Source of the DNA: Siphonodentalium dalli
Taxonomy: Eukaryota > Mollusca > Scaphopoda > Gadilida > Siphonodentaliidae
DNA length: 64,000 bases
Direction: 5' to 3'
Assembly: GCA_032622095.1 (NCBI GenBank)
Contig: CP136064.1
Span: 217,326,205 to 217,390,204 of the forward strand
Program-made: the position numbers and the translations under genes
Shown here: in pieces, positions 1 through 13,500 of the stretch
How the letters are laid out: the number at the start of each line of letters is the position of its first letter
How positions within the stretch are numbered: the stretch's first letter is position 1
The notes under the pieces: model-generated
What the model was told of the DNA's origin: nothing
Database searches by the model: none
The model's input: the letters and a program-made list of their open reading frames with translations, nothing else

Positions 1-1008
1 GAAAGTGCAACTGAACATATCTAGGTCTATCCCACAATGACATTGTATTTGAGAAAAACCCAACGATTATATTACGGGCGCAATTACATCCATCTTCTGA
101 ATTGCGAGAGCAAATAAGTGCTCGTGCTGTGTTTCCTCGTGGGAAGGACTGAAGTCTGGTTGGCTGGAGGGCTGTTGGCAGCACACGACAAGTCTTCATC
201 ACCCAAATGCTCAGGTGCTGGGGCGTTCGCCCTTGAAGATTGGTTTTCCGAATCGACGATGGCAACACCCTGCCAGTCACTGCTACCGTGCACAATATAA
301 AGGCTTCTTGCGGAACGGCGCTTTATGTTTGTGATGATACAAATACTTTCATTTGTGGTATTCTGTTAGGTATTCTATTTGCCAGATAATCATTGGATAT
401 GTAGCAATAGAAGGAGAAGAGCCATGTTTCGGACTCTTTGGAAATTGGCAGCGGTCGTACACAATATAAAGGCTTTTGATGTAACTGCGCTTTATACGCG
501 GGACAATACAAATGCTGTCCTGTCTGTTATTCGCCAGATAATCAATTGGATATGTGGCAATAGAAGGAAAAGAGCCATGTTTTTGGACTCTGTTGGAATT
601 TATATTGGCAGAGGCCAGGCGCAATATAAATGTATGTCCTGTAACCGTGCTTTATATGTGAGTGAAGTCTATTTGTCATATGATTGGTTCAATATATGTA
701 AATAGAAGGCAAAGAGCCAAGTGATGGACTCTGTTGGATAGGCAATTGGAAGTGCATCTGGGGCACGTGACAATATATATGCGTACTATTTCGCCTTTAC
801 TATTCACGGTTGAAAAGCGTGGAAGTATGGAAGTATCGGTGAAACTTGTCGCCATATTGATGCATATTCAGTTCTTACGCTTTTTTTGTTTGTATGGTAT
901 ACCGTAATATTTCCTTATTATTGGACCCAATTAATTTGAGTATATCGACAAACACTAATGTCTGAGGATAAGAGGTCAGATGTTGTCTATTTGGTTATGT
1001 TGATCACA
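1..1008. repeat. Degenerate ~160-bp tandem repeats in left flank
   Basis: No coding exon is recognisable here. From about 270 to 830 a degenerate unit recurs roughly four times, at 160-172 bp spacing. Each unit contains a variant of 'acaatataaaggc' followed by a 'gccagataat...ggatatgt.gcaatagaagg..agagcca' segment. This resembles the ~160-bp tandem cores of bivalve dispersed repeats in period but not obviously in sequence. The stretch ends at the target-site duplication of the large element that follows. Confidence 0.55.
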
Positions 1009-1016
1009 TGCAGTAC
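1009..1016. repeat. Left 8-bp target-site duplication (TGCAGTAC)
   Basis: TGCAGTAC lies directly outside the left terminus CAGGGACC. The identical octamer is at 17678-17685, directly outside the right terminus. Eight-bp duplications are characteristic of hAT-superfamily insertion. Confidence 0.85.
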
Positions 1017-1028
1017 CAGGGACCAGCC
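1017..1028 (+). repeat. Left terminal inverted repeat of the hAT-like element
   Basis: CAGGGACCAGCC is perfectly complementary to 17666-17677. It is followed within 15 bp by the first subterminal AGGGCGAAGT motif. Confidence 0.85.
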
Positions 1029-1348
1029 GAGAGGGCGAAGTAGTCTCCCTATTCTTGCTCACTTCGCCCTAATTTTGCGGCCGGGCGAAGTTTAAGTCGC
1101 CCTGAAATTTCCGAAGTTTACCTAAGAAAAACGGCAAATTATTCACCCACTATTTACTGCCAACATTGATTGAACCCAGTTATCCACTGAAACTGTCGTA
1201 GATAACACCATAGTTACTATTAACAGCTGTATTCATCCGATTTGGGAGCACATTCACACCTGAGTGTTGATTGCAGACAGCTGTGAATACATCGTCAGGT
1301 GTCCAGTGACTTGTGATTTTGAGATTATCACACCTGAAGATTACACCT

Positions 1349-1527
1349 TACATCAGATCATCACCCCTTTGTTAAATTATGTAAAGGCCAGATTAGCTTT
1401 GAAAACAAATTCATTTTTGCAACATAGTAATATCTGTACCCATGTTAGGGACTTTTAATGAGTGAAAATGTTCAAGATTTCTACCGTTTTATAGCATTTT
1501 TTTCGTATTCATAAGCATTGTCTAATT
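1349..1527 (+). repeat. 179-bp direct repeat, left copy
   Basis: This 179-bp segment is identical, base for base by eye, to 17158-17336. Its right edge abuts the first 'tatacttcc' of the satellite array. The two copies bracket the whole interior of the hAT-like element. Confidence 0.95.
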
Positions 1528-4500
1528 ATACTTCCATGGTGTAACCAAGGAAGTATATTGTTTTTCTACTGCGGCCGTTTTCTGTTTAATTGGAAATACT
1601 CAGAAACTAATGGGAGGAGGACCGCGAAATCTCTAGCGAATGAAGGCATCTAAGGTCTACTAAAAATAATGGTATCCGGATGTTGGTCCAATATCTTTTG
1701 ACAGAGTTATGGCCCTTTTTCGATTATTTTTCATTATTATTATACTGGACACTTTTGCAACCCTTATTACTCGAAAAGTAACAGGAGTAGCACACTAAAA
1801 CTTGGTACGTATCTTGGGATCAAAGAGTTGTATGCCATCGTCGCATAACGAATATTGTCCGCGTTTTCCCCGAGGAGTTATCTCCCTTTATCTGAAAAAA
1901 TGTCATTTGATTATCTCGGAAATTATAAGGAGCAGAGCATCGAAAATTGGACTGTATGCACATCTCGATATGCCCTACTGCCCACGGGCATCATAACTTG
2001 TGTCCGCGCTTTCCCTGAGGAGTTACCGCCCATAGTTGGCAAACCTCTATTTGATTGTATTCTGTTGTCCTCTTGTATCATTCCAGATAACTGCATGTGG
2101 TTTTCATAGTCGTGTTGACCGTTGTCAGTTTAGTCAGAGAAGGAAAATTTGACAGGGTCGGTCATATATATTGACACTGGGGTGGGGGCAAATTTTTTGA
2201 AAAATAAAATTTTGATTGACATTCATATATTTAAGTTTATGTATTTCCCGAACGAAAACAAACTCATACCGGAAAGGATTTTTGAAATCCGAGAAGAAAT
2301 GCAAGAGTTACGGGCCCTCAAAGTTTGCAATTTGGGCCCATGTGCTTGATAACACATCTCCTCCGAAGGTATCGAACATAGGATATCATCTGATACGCCA
2401 ACGTGTGCGGACGGAAGAGAGCACGCGGTGGGCCAAATATTGCCAGTGTCTGTTCATTATTGTGGGTCTGGGGAGGGGTGGTCCGTGGTACCAATTTTTA
2501 ATTCTTCTCCGAATCAGATGAAACTTGGAATATAACATCTCCAACATCAGTCGATCTCGAAATTGAAAGAATTTCGAAAATCCATCGAAAATTGACATAA
2601 TTGCGGGCCCTCAAACTTTGCAATTTTGGACCCATGTGCTTGATAACACATCTCCTCCGAAGATATCGAACATAGGATGTCATCTGATACGAAAATACGC
2701 ACGGACTGAAGAGGGCACGCGGTGGGCCAAATTTTGCCAGTGTCGGTTCAGTATTGTGGGTCTGGGGAGGGGTAGTCCATGGTACCATTTTTTTTATTCT
2801 TCTCCGAATCAGATGAAACTTGGAATGTAACATCTACCATTTACGTTGATCACGAAGCTGAAAACAGATCGTAAATCCGTGTGAAAATGGCAGAGATTTT
2901 GGGCATCCAATTTTGAATTTGGGCCCATATGCTTTCCAATAACCAAAGTGTTATTCGGGTCCGAATCAGATGAAATTTATGTTGTGAAATCTAGGCCAGC
3001 GGCAGATCGCAAAACTGAAAACAATTTTTAAATCCGTTGGAAACTAACGGAGTTACGGGCCCTCAAACTTTGCATTTTGTGCCAGGGTTGATGTTTTCCC
3101 AATCCCGTCACCCAATTTCGAGGTAGGGGTGGGGTCACGTCCAAACACTTGAGATCAACCTACACATGTTAGGACAACATATACTCACCATACTTATATT
3201 TTCCGTCCCGAAACTGCGATTCTTTCCACTCATGATTTTCCCTATTATTATACTTCCATGGTGTAACCAAGGAAGTATATTGTTTTTCTACTGCGGCCGT
3301 TTTCTGTTTAATTGGAAATACTCATAAACTAAAGGGAGGAGGACCGCGAAATCTCTAGCGAATGAAGGCATCTAAGGTCTACTAAAAATAATGGTATCCG
3401 GATGTTGGTCCAATATCTTTTGACAGAGTTATGGCCCTTTTTCGATTATTTTTCATTATTATTATTATTATACTGGACACTTTTGCAACCCTTATTTCTC
3501 GAAAAGTATCAGGAGTAGCACACTAAAACTTGGTACGTATCTTGGGATCAAAGAGTTGTATGCCATCGTCGCATAAAGAATATTGTCCGCGTTTTCCCCG
3601 AGGAGTTATCTCCCTTTATCTGAAAAATTGTCATTTTATTATCTCGGAAATTATAAGGAGCAGAGCATCGAAAATTGGACCGTATGCACATCTCGATATG
3701 CCCTACTGCCCACGGGCATCAGAACTTGTGTCCGCGCTTTCCCTGAGGAGTTACCGCCCATAGTTGGCAAACCTCTATTTGATTGTACTCTGTTGTCCTC
3801 TTGTATCATTCCAGATAACTGCATGTGGTTTTCATAGTCGTTTTGACCGTTGTCAGTTTAGTCAGAGAAGGAAAATTTGACAGGGTCGGACATATATTTT
3901 GACACTGGGGTGGGGGGGCACATATTTTGAAAAATAAAATTTTGATTGACATTCATATATATAAGTCTATGTATTTCCCGAACGAAAACAAACTCATACC
4001 GGAAAGGATTTTTGAAATCCGAGAAGAAATGCAAGAGTTACGGGCCCTCAAAGTTTGCAATTTGGGCCCATGTGCTTGATAACACATCTCCTCCGAAGGT
4101 ATCGAACATAGGATATCATCTGATACGCCAACGTGTGCGGACGGAAGAGAGCACGCGGTGGGCCAAATATTGCCAGTGTCTGTTCATTATTGTGGGTCTG
4201 GGGAGGGGTGGTCCGTGGTACCAATTTTTAATTCTTCTCCGAATCAGATGAAACTTGGAATATAACATCTCCAACATCAGTCGATCTCGAAATTGAAAGA
4301 ATTTCGAAAATCCATCGAAAATTGACATAATTGCGGGCCCTCAAACTTTGCAATTTTGGACCCATGTGCTTGATAACACATCTCCTCCGAAGATATCGAA
4401 CATAGGATGTCATCTGATATGAAAATACGCACGGACTGAAGAGGGCACGTGGTGGGCCAAATTTTGCCAGTGTAGGTTCAGTATTGTGGGTCTGGGGAGG

Positions 4501-7500
4501 GGTAGTCCGTGGTACCATTTTTTTTATTCTTCTCCGAATCAGATGAAACTTGGAATGTAACATCTACCATTTACGTTGATCACGAAGCTGAAAACAGATC
4601 GTAAATCCGTGTGAAAATGGCGGAGATTTTGGGCATCCAATTTTGAATTTGGGCCCATATGCTTTCCAATAACCAAAGTGTTATTCGGGTCCGAATCAGA
4701 TGAAATTTATGTTGTGAAATCTAGGCCAGCGGCAGATCGCAAAACTGAAAACAATTTTTAAATCCGTTGGAAACTAACGGAGTTACGGGCCCTCAAACTT
4801 TGCATTTTGTGCCAGGGTTGATGTTTTCCCAATCCCGTCACCCAATTTCGAGGTAGGGGTGGGGTCACGTCCAAACACTTGAGATCAACCTACACATGTT
4901 AGGACAACATATACTCACCATACTTATATTTTCCGTCCCGAAACTGCGATTCTTTCCACTCATGATTTTCCCTATTATTATACTTCCATGGTGTAACCAA
5001 GGAAGTATATTGTTTTTCTACTGCGGCCGTTTTCTGTTTAATTGGAAATACTCATAAACTAAAGGGAGGAGGACCGCGAAATCTCTAGCGAATGAAGGCA
5101 TCTAAGGTCTACTAAAAATAATGGTATCCGGATGTTGGTCCAATATCTTTTGACAGAGTTATGGCCCTTTTTCGATTATTTTTCATTATTATTATTATTA
5201 TACTGGACACTTTTGCAACCCTTATTTCTCGAAAAGTACCAGGAGTAGCACACTAAAACTTGGTACGTATCTTGGGATCAAAGAGTTGTATGCCATCGTC
5301 GCATAAAGAATATTGTCCGCGTTTTCCCCGAGGAGTTATCTCCCTTTATCTGAAAAAATGTCATTTTATTATCTCGGAAATTATAAGGAGCAGAGCATCG
5401 AAAATTGGACCGTATGCACATCTCGATATGCCCTACTGCCCACGGGCATCAGAACTTGTGTCCGCGCTTTCCCTGAGGAGTTACCGCCCATAGTTGGCAA
5501 ACCTCTATTTGATTGTAGTCTGTTGTCCTCTTGTATCATTCCAGATAACTGCATGTGGTTTTCATAGTCGTTTTGACCGTTGTCAGTTTAGTCAGAGAAG
5601 GAAAATTTGACAGGGTCGGAAATATATTTTGACACTGGGGTGGGGGGGGGGGGGGGGGCAAATTTTTTGAAAAATAAAAGTTTGATTGACATTCATATAT
5701 ATAAGTTTATGTATTTCCCGAACGAAAACAAACTCATACCGGAAAGGATTTTTGAAATCCGAGAAGAAATGCAAGAGTTATGGGCCCTCAAAGTTTGCAA
5801 TTTGGGCCCATGTGCTTGATAACACATCTCCTCCGAAGGTATCGAACATAGGATATCATCTGATACGCCAACGTGTGCGGACGGAAGAGAGCACGCGGTG
5901 GGCCAAATATTGCCAGTGTCTGTTCATTATTGTGGGTCTGGGGAGGGGTGGTCCGTGGTACCAATTTTTAATTCTTCTCCGAATCAGATGAAACTTGGAA
6001 TATAACATCTCCAACATCAGTCGATCTCGAAATTGAAAGAATTTCGAAAATCCATCGAAAATTGACATAATTGCGGGCCCTCAAACTTTGCAATTTTGGA
6101 CCCATGTGCTTGATAACACATCTCCTCCGAAGATATCGAACATAGGATGTCATCTGATACGAAAATACGCACGGACTGAAGAGGGCACGCGGTGGGCCAA
6201 ATTTTGCCAGTGTAGGTTCAGTATTGTGGGTCTGGGTCGGGGTAGTCCGTGGTACCATTTTTTTTATTCTTCTCCGAATCAGATGAAACTTGGAATGTAA
6301 CATCTACCATTTACGTTGATCACGAAGCTGAAAACAGATCGTAAATCCGTGTGAAAATGGCGGAGATTTTGGGCATCCAATTTTGAATTTGGGCCCATAT
6401 GCTTTCCAATAACCAAAGTGTTATTCGGGTCCGAATCAGATGAAATTTATGTTGTGAAATCTAGGCCAGCGGCAGATCGCAAAACTGAAAACAATTTTTA
6501 AATCCGTTGGAAACTAACGGAGTTACGGGCCCTCAAACTTTGCATTTTGTGCCAGGGTTGATGTTTTCCCAATCCCGTCACCCAATTTCGAGGTAGGGGT
6601 GGGGTCACGTCCAAACACTTGAGATCAACCTACACATGTTAGGACAACATATACTCACCATACTTATATTTTCCGTCCCGAAACTGCGATTCTTTCCACT
6701 CATGATTTTCCCTATTATTATACTTCCATGGTGTAACCAAGGAAGTATATTGTTTTTCTACTGCGGCCGTTTTCTGTTTAATTGGAAATACTCATAAACT
6801 AAAGGGAGGAGGACCGCGAAATCTCTAGCGAATGAAGGCATCTAAGGTCTACTAAAAATAATGGTATCCGGATGTTGGTCCAATATCTTTTGACAGAGTT
6901 ATGGCCCTTTTTCGATTATTTTTCATTATTATTATTATTATACTGGACACTTTTGCAACCCTTATTTCTCGAAAAGTATCAGGAGTAGCACACTAAAACT
7001 TGGTACGTATCTTGGGATCAAAGAGTTGTATGCCATCGTCGCATAAAGAATATTGTCCGCGTTTTCCCCGAGGAGTTATCTCCCTTTATCTGAAAAATTG
7101 TCATTTTATTATCTCGGAAATTATAAGGAGCAGAGCATCGAAAATTGGACCGTATGCACATCTCGATATGCCCTACTGCCCACGGGCATCAGAACTTGTG
7201 TCCGCGCTTTCCCTGAGGAGTTACCGCCCATAGTTGGCAAACCTCTATTTGATTGTACTCTGTTGTCCTCTTGTATCATTCCAGATAACTGCATGTGGTT
7301 TTCATAGTCGTTTTGACCGTTGTCAGTTTAGTCAGAGAAGGAAAATTTGACAGGGTCGGACATATATTTTGACACTGGGGTGGGGGGGCACATATTTTGA
7401 AAAATAAAATTTTGATTGACATTCATATATATAAGTCTATGTATTTCCCGAACGAAAACAAACTCATACCGGAAAGGATTTTTGAAATCCGAGAAGAAAT

Positions 7501-10500
7501 GCAAGAGTTACGGGCCCTCAAAGTTTGCAATTTGGGCCCATGTGCTTGATAACACATCTCCTCCGAAGGTATCGAACATAGGATATCATCTGATACGCCA
7601 ACGTGTGCGGACGGAAGAGAGCACGCGGTGGGCCAAATATTGCCAGTGTCTGTTCATTATTGTGGGTCTGGGGAGGGGTGGTCCGTGGTACCAATTTTTA
7701 ATTCTTCTCCGAATCAGATGAAACTTGGAATATAACATCTCCAACATCAGTCGATCTCGAAATTGAAAGAATTTCGAAAATCCATCGAAAATTGACATAA
7801 TTGCGGGCCCTCAAACTTTGCAATTTTGGACCCATGTGCTTGATAACACATCTCCTCCGAAGATATCGAACATAGGATGTCATCTGATACGAAAATACGC
7901 ACGGACTGAAGAGGGCACGTGGTGGGCCAAATTTTGCCAGTGTAGGTTCAGTATTGTGGGTCTGGGGAGGGGTAGTCCGTGGTACCATTTTTTTATATTC
8001 TTCTCCGAATCAGATGAAACTTGGAATGTAACATCTACCATTTACGTTGATCACGAAGCTGAAAACAGATCGTAAATCCGTGTGAAAATGGCGGAGATTT
8101 TGGGCATCCAATTTTGAATTTGGGCCCATATGCTTTCCAATAACCAAAGTGTTATTCGGGTCCGAATCAGATGAAATTTATGTTGTGAAATCTAGGCCAG
8201 CGGCAGATCGCAAAACTGAAAACAATTTTTAAATCCGTTGGAAACTAACGGAGTTACGGGCCCTCAAACTTTGCATTTTGTGCCAGGGTTGATGTTTTCC
8301 CAATCCCGTCACCCAATTTCGAGGTAGGGGTGGGGTCACGTCCAAACACTTGAGATCAACCTACACATGTTAGGACAACATATACTCACCATACTTATAT
8401 TTTCCGTCCCGAAACTGCGATTCTTTCCACTCATGATTTTCCCTATTATTATACTTCCATGGTGTAACCAAGGAAGTATATTGTTTTTCTACTGCGGCCG
8501 TTTTCTGTTTAATTGGAAATACTCATAAACTAAAGGGAGGAGGACCGCGAAATCTCTAGCGAATGAAGGCATCTAAGGTCTACTAAAAATAATGGTATCC
8601 GGATGTTGGTCCAATATCTTTTGACAGAGTTATGGCCCTTTTTCGATTATTTTTCATTATTATTATTATTATACTGGACACTTTTGCAACCCTTATTTCT
8701 CGAAAAGTACCAGGAGTAGCACACTAAAACTTGGTACGTATCTTGGGATCAAAGAGTTGTATGCCATCGTCGCATAAAGAATATTGTCCGCGTTTTCCCC
8801 GAGGAGTTATCTCCCTTTATCTGAAAAAATGTCATTTTATTATCTCGGAAATTATAAGGAGCAGAGCATCGAAAATTGGACCGTATGCACATCTCGATAT
8901 GCCCTACTGCCCACGGGCATCAGAACTTGTGTCCGCGCTTTCCCTGAGGAGTTACCGCCCATAGTTGGCAAACCTCTATTTGATTGTAGTCTGTTGTCCT
9001 CTTGTATCATTCCAGATAACTGCATGTGGTTTTCATAGTCGTTTTGACCGTTGTCAGTTTAGTCAGAGAAGGAAAATTTGACAGGGTCGGAAATATATTT
9101 TGACACTGGGGTGGGGGGGGGGGGGGGGGGGGGGGGGCAAATTTTTTGAAAAATAAAAGTTTGATTGACATTCATATATATAAGTTTATGTATTTCCCGA
9201 ACGAAAACAAACTCATACCGGAAAGGATTTTTGAAATCCGAGAAGAAATGCAAGAGTTACGGGCCCTCAAAGTTTGCAATTTGGGCCCATGTGCTTGATA
9301 ACACATCTCCTCCGAAGGTATCGAACATAGGATATCATCTGATACGCCAACGTGTGCGGACGGAAGAGAGCACGCGGTGGGCCAAATATTGCCAGTGTCT
9401 GTTCATTATTGTGGGTCTGGGGAGGGGTGGTCCGTGGTACCAATTTTTAATTCTTCTCCGAATCAGATGAAACTTGGAATATAACATCTCCAACATCAGT
9501 CGATCTCGAAATTGAAAGAATTTCGAAAATCCATCGAAAATTGACATAATTGCGGGCCCTCAAACTTTGCAATTTTGGACCCATGTGCTTGATAACACAT
9601 CTCCTCCGAAGATATCGAACATAGGATGTCATCTGATATGAAAATACGCACGGACTGAAGAGGGCACGTGGTGGGCCAAATTTTGCCAGTGTAGGTTCAG
9701 TATTGTGGGTCTGGGGAGGGGTAGTCCGTGGTACCATTTTTTTTATTCTTCTCCGAATCAGATGAAACTTGGAATGTAACATCTACCATTTACGTTGATC
9801 ACGAAGCTGAAAACAGATCGTAAATCCGTGTGAAAATGGCGGAGATTTTGGGCATCCAATTTTGAATTTGGGCCCATATGCTTTCCAATAACCAAAGTGT
9901 TATTCGGGTCCGAATCAGATGAAATTTATGTTGTGAAATCTAGGCCAGCGGCAGATCGCAAAACTGAAAACAATTTTTAAATCCGTTGGAAACTAACGGA
10001 GTTACGGGCCCTCAAACTTTGCATTTTGTGCCAGGGTTGATGTTTTCCCAATCCCGTCACCCAATTTCGAGGTAGGGGTGGGGTCACGTCCAAACACTTG
10101 AGATCAACCTACACATGTTAGGACAACATATACTCACCATACTTATATTTTCCGTCCCGAAACTGCGATTCTTTCCACTCATGATTTTCCCTATTATTAT
10201 ACTTCCATGGTGTAACCAAGGAAGTATATTGTTTTTCTACTGCGGCCGTTTTCTGTTTAATTGGAAATACTCATAAACTAAAGGGAGGAGGACCGCGAAA
10301 TCTCTAGCGAATGAAGGCATCTAAGGTCTACTAAAAATAATGGTATCCGGATGTTGGTCCAATATCTTTTGACAGAGTTATGGCCCTTTTTCGATTATTT
10401 TTCATTATTATTATTATTATACTGGACACTTTTGCAACCCTTATTTCTCGAAAAGTACCAGGAGTAGCACACTAAAACTTGGTACGTATCTTGGGATCAA

Positions 10501-13500
10501 AGAGTTGTATGCCATCGTCGCATAAAGAATATTGTCCGCGTTTTCCCCGAGGAGTTATCTCCCTTTATCTGAAAAATTGTCATTTTATTATCTCGGAAAT
10601 TATAAGGAGCAGAGCATCGAAAATTGGACCGTATGCACATCTCGATATGCCCTACTGCCCACGGGCATCAGAACTTGTGTCCGCGCTTTCCCTGAGGAGT
10701 TACCGCCCATAGTTGGCAAACCTCTATTTGATTGTACTCTGTTGTCCTCTTGTATCATTCCAGATAACTGCATGTGGTTTTCATAGTCGTTTTGACCGTT
10801 GTCAGTTTAGTCAGAGAAGGAAAATTTGACAGGGTCGGAAATATATTTTGACACTGGGGTGGGGGGGGGCAAATTTTTTGAAAAATAAAATTTTGATTGA
10901 CATTCATATATATAAGTCTATGTATTTCCCGAACGAAAACAAACTCATAACGGAAAGGATTTTTGAAATCCGAGAAGAAATGCAAGAGTTACGGGCCCTC
11001 AAAGTTTGCAATTTGGGCCCATGTGCTTGATAACACATCTCCTCCGAAGGTATCGAACATAGGATATCATCTGATACGCCAACGTGTGCGGACGGAAGAG
11101 AGCACGCGGTGGGCCAAATATTGCCAGTGTCTGTTCATTATTGTGGGTCTGGGGAGGGGTGGTCCGTGGTACCAATTTTTAATTCTTCTCCGAATCAGAT
11201 GAAACTTGGAATATAACATCTCCAACATCAGTCGATCTCGAAATTGAAAGAATTTCGAAAATCCATCGAAAATTGACATAATTGCGGGCCCTCAAACTTT
11301 GCAATTTTGGACCCATGTGCTTGATAACACATCTCCTCCGAAGATATCGAACATAGGATGTCATCTGATACGAAAATACGCACGGACTGAAGAGGGCACG
11401 CGGTGGGCCAAATTTTGCCAGTGTAGGTTCAGTATTGTGGGTCTGGGGAGGGGTAGTCCGTGGTACCATTTTTTTTATTCTTCTCCGAATCAGATGAAAC
11501 TTGGAATGTAACATCTACCATTTACGTTGATCACGAAGCTGAAAACAGATCGTAAATCCGTGTGAAAATGGCGGAGATTTTGGGCATCCAATTTTGAATT
11601 TGGGCCCATATGCTTTCCAATAACCAAAGTGTTATTCGGGTCCGAATCAGATGAAATTTATGTTGTGAAATCTAGGCCAGCGGCAGATCGCAAAACTGAA
11701 AACAATTTTTAAATCCGTTGGAAACTAACGGAGTTACGGGCCCTCAAACTTTGCATTTTGTGCCAGGGTTGATGTTTTCCCAATCCCGTCACCCAATTTC
11801 GAGGTAGGGGTGGGGTCACGTCCAAACACTTGAGATCAACCTACACATGTTAGGACAACATATACTCACCATACTTATATTTTCCGTCCCGAAACTGCGA
11901 TTCTTTCCACTCATGATTTTCCCTATTATTATACTTCCATGGTGTAACCAAGGAAGTATATTGTTTTTCTACTGCGGCCGTTTTCTGTTTAATTGGAAAT
12001 ACTCATAAACTAAAGGGAGGAGGACCGCGAAATCTCTAGCGAATGAAGGCATCTAAGGTCTACTAAAAATAATGGTATCCGGATGTTGGTCCAATATCTT
12101 TTGACAGAGTTATGGCCCTTTTTCGATTATTTTTCATTATTATTATTATTATACTGGACACTTTTGCAACCCTTATTTCTCGAAAAGTACCAGGAGTAGC
12201 ACACTAAAACTTGGTACGTATCTTGGGATCAAAGAGTTGTATGCCATCGTCGCATAAAGAATATTGTCCGCGTTTTCCCCGAGGAGTTATCTCCCTTTAT
12301 CTGAAAAAATGTCATTTTATTATCTCGGAAATTATAAGGAGCAGAGCATCGAAAATTGGACCGTATGCACATCTCGATATGCCCTACTGCCCACGGGCAT
12401 CAGAACTTGTGTCCGCGCTTTCCCTGAGGAGTTACCGCCCATAGTTGGCAAACCTCTATTTGATTGTAGTCTGTTGTCCTCTTGTATCATTCCAGATAAC
12501 TGCATGTGGTTTTCATAGTCGTTTTGACCGTTGTCAGTTTAGTCAGAGAAGGAAAATTTGACAGGGTCGGAAATATATTTTGACACTGGGGTGGGGGGGG
12601 GGCAAATTTTTTGAAAAATAAAAGTTTGATTGACATTCATATATATAAGTTTATGTATTTCCCGAACGAAAACAAACTCATACCGGAAAGGATTTTTGAA
12701 ATCCGAGAAGAAATGCAAGAGTTACGGGCCCTCAAAGTTTGCAATTTGGGCCCATGTGCTTGATAACACATCTCCTCCGAAGGTATCGAACATAGGATAT
12801 CATCTGATACGCCAACGTGTGCGGACGGAAGAGAGCACGCGGTGGGCCAAATATTGCCAGTGTCTGTTCATTATTGTGGGTCTGGGGAGGGGTGGTCCGT
12901 GGTACCAATTTTTAATTCTTCTCCGAATCAGATGAAACTTGGAATATAACATCTCCAACATCAGTCGATCTCGAAATTGAAAGAATTTCGAAAATCCATC
13001 GAAAATTGACATAATTGCGGGCCCTCAAACTTTGCAATTTTGGACCCATGTGCTTGATAACACATCTCCTCCGAAGATATCGAACATAGGATGTCATCTG
13101 ATACGAAAATACGCACGGACTGAAGAGGGCACGCGGTGGGCCAAATTTTGCCAGTGTAGGTTCAGTATTGTGGGTCTGGGTCGGGGTAGTCCGTGGTACC
13201 ATTTTTTTTATTCTTCTCCGAATCAGATGAAACTTGGAATGTAACATCTACCATTTACGTTGATCACGAAGCTGAAAACAGATCGTAAATCCGTGTGAAA
13301 ATGGCGGAGATTTTGGGCATCCAATTTTGAATTTGGGCCCATATGCTTTCCAATAACCAAAGTGTTATTCGGGTCCGAATCAGATGAAATTTATGTTGTG
13401 AAATCTAGGCCAGCGGCAGATCGCAAAACTGAAAACAATTTTTAAATCCGTTGGAAACTAACGGAGTTACGGGCCCTCAAACTTTGCATTTTGTGCCAGG

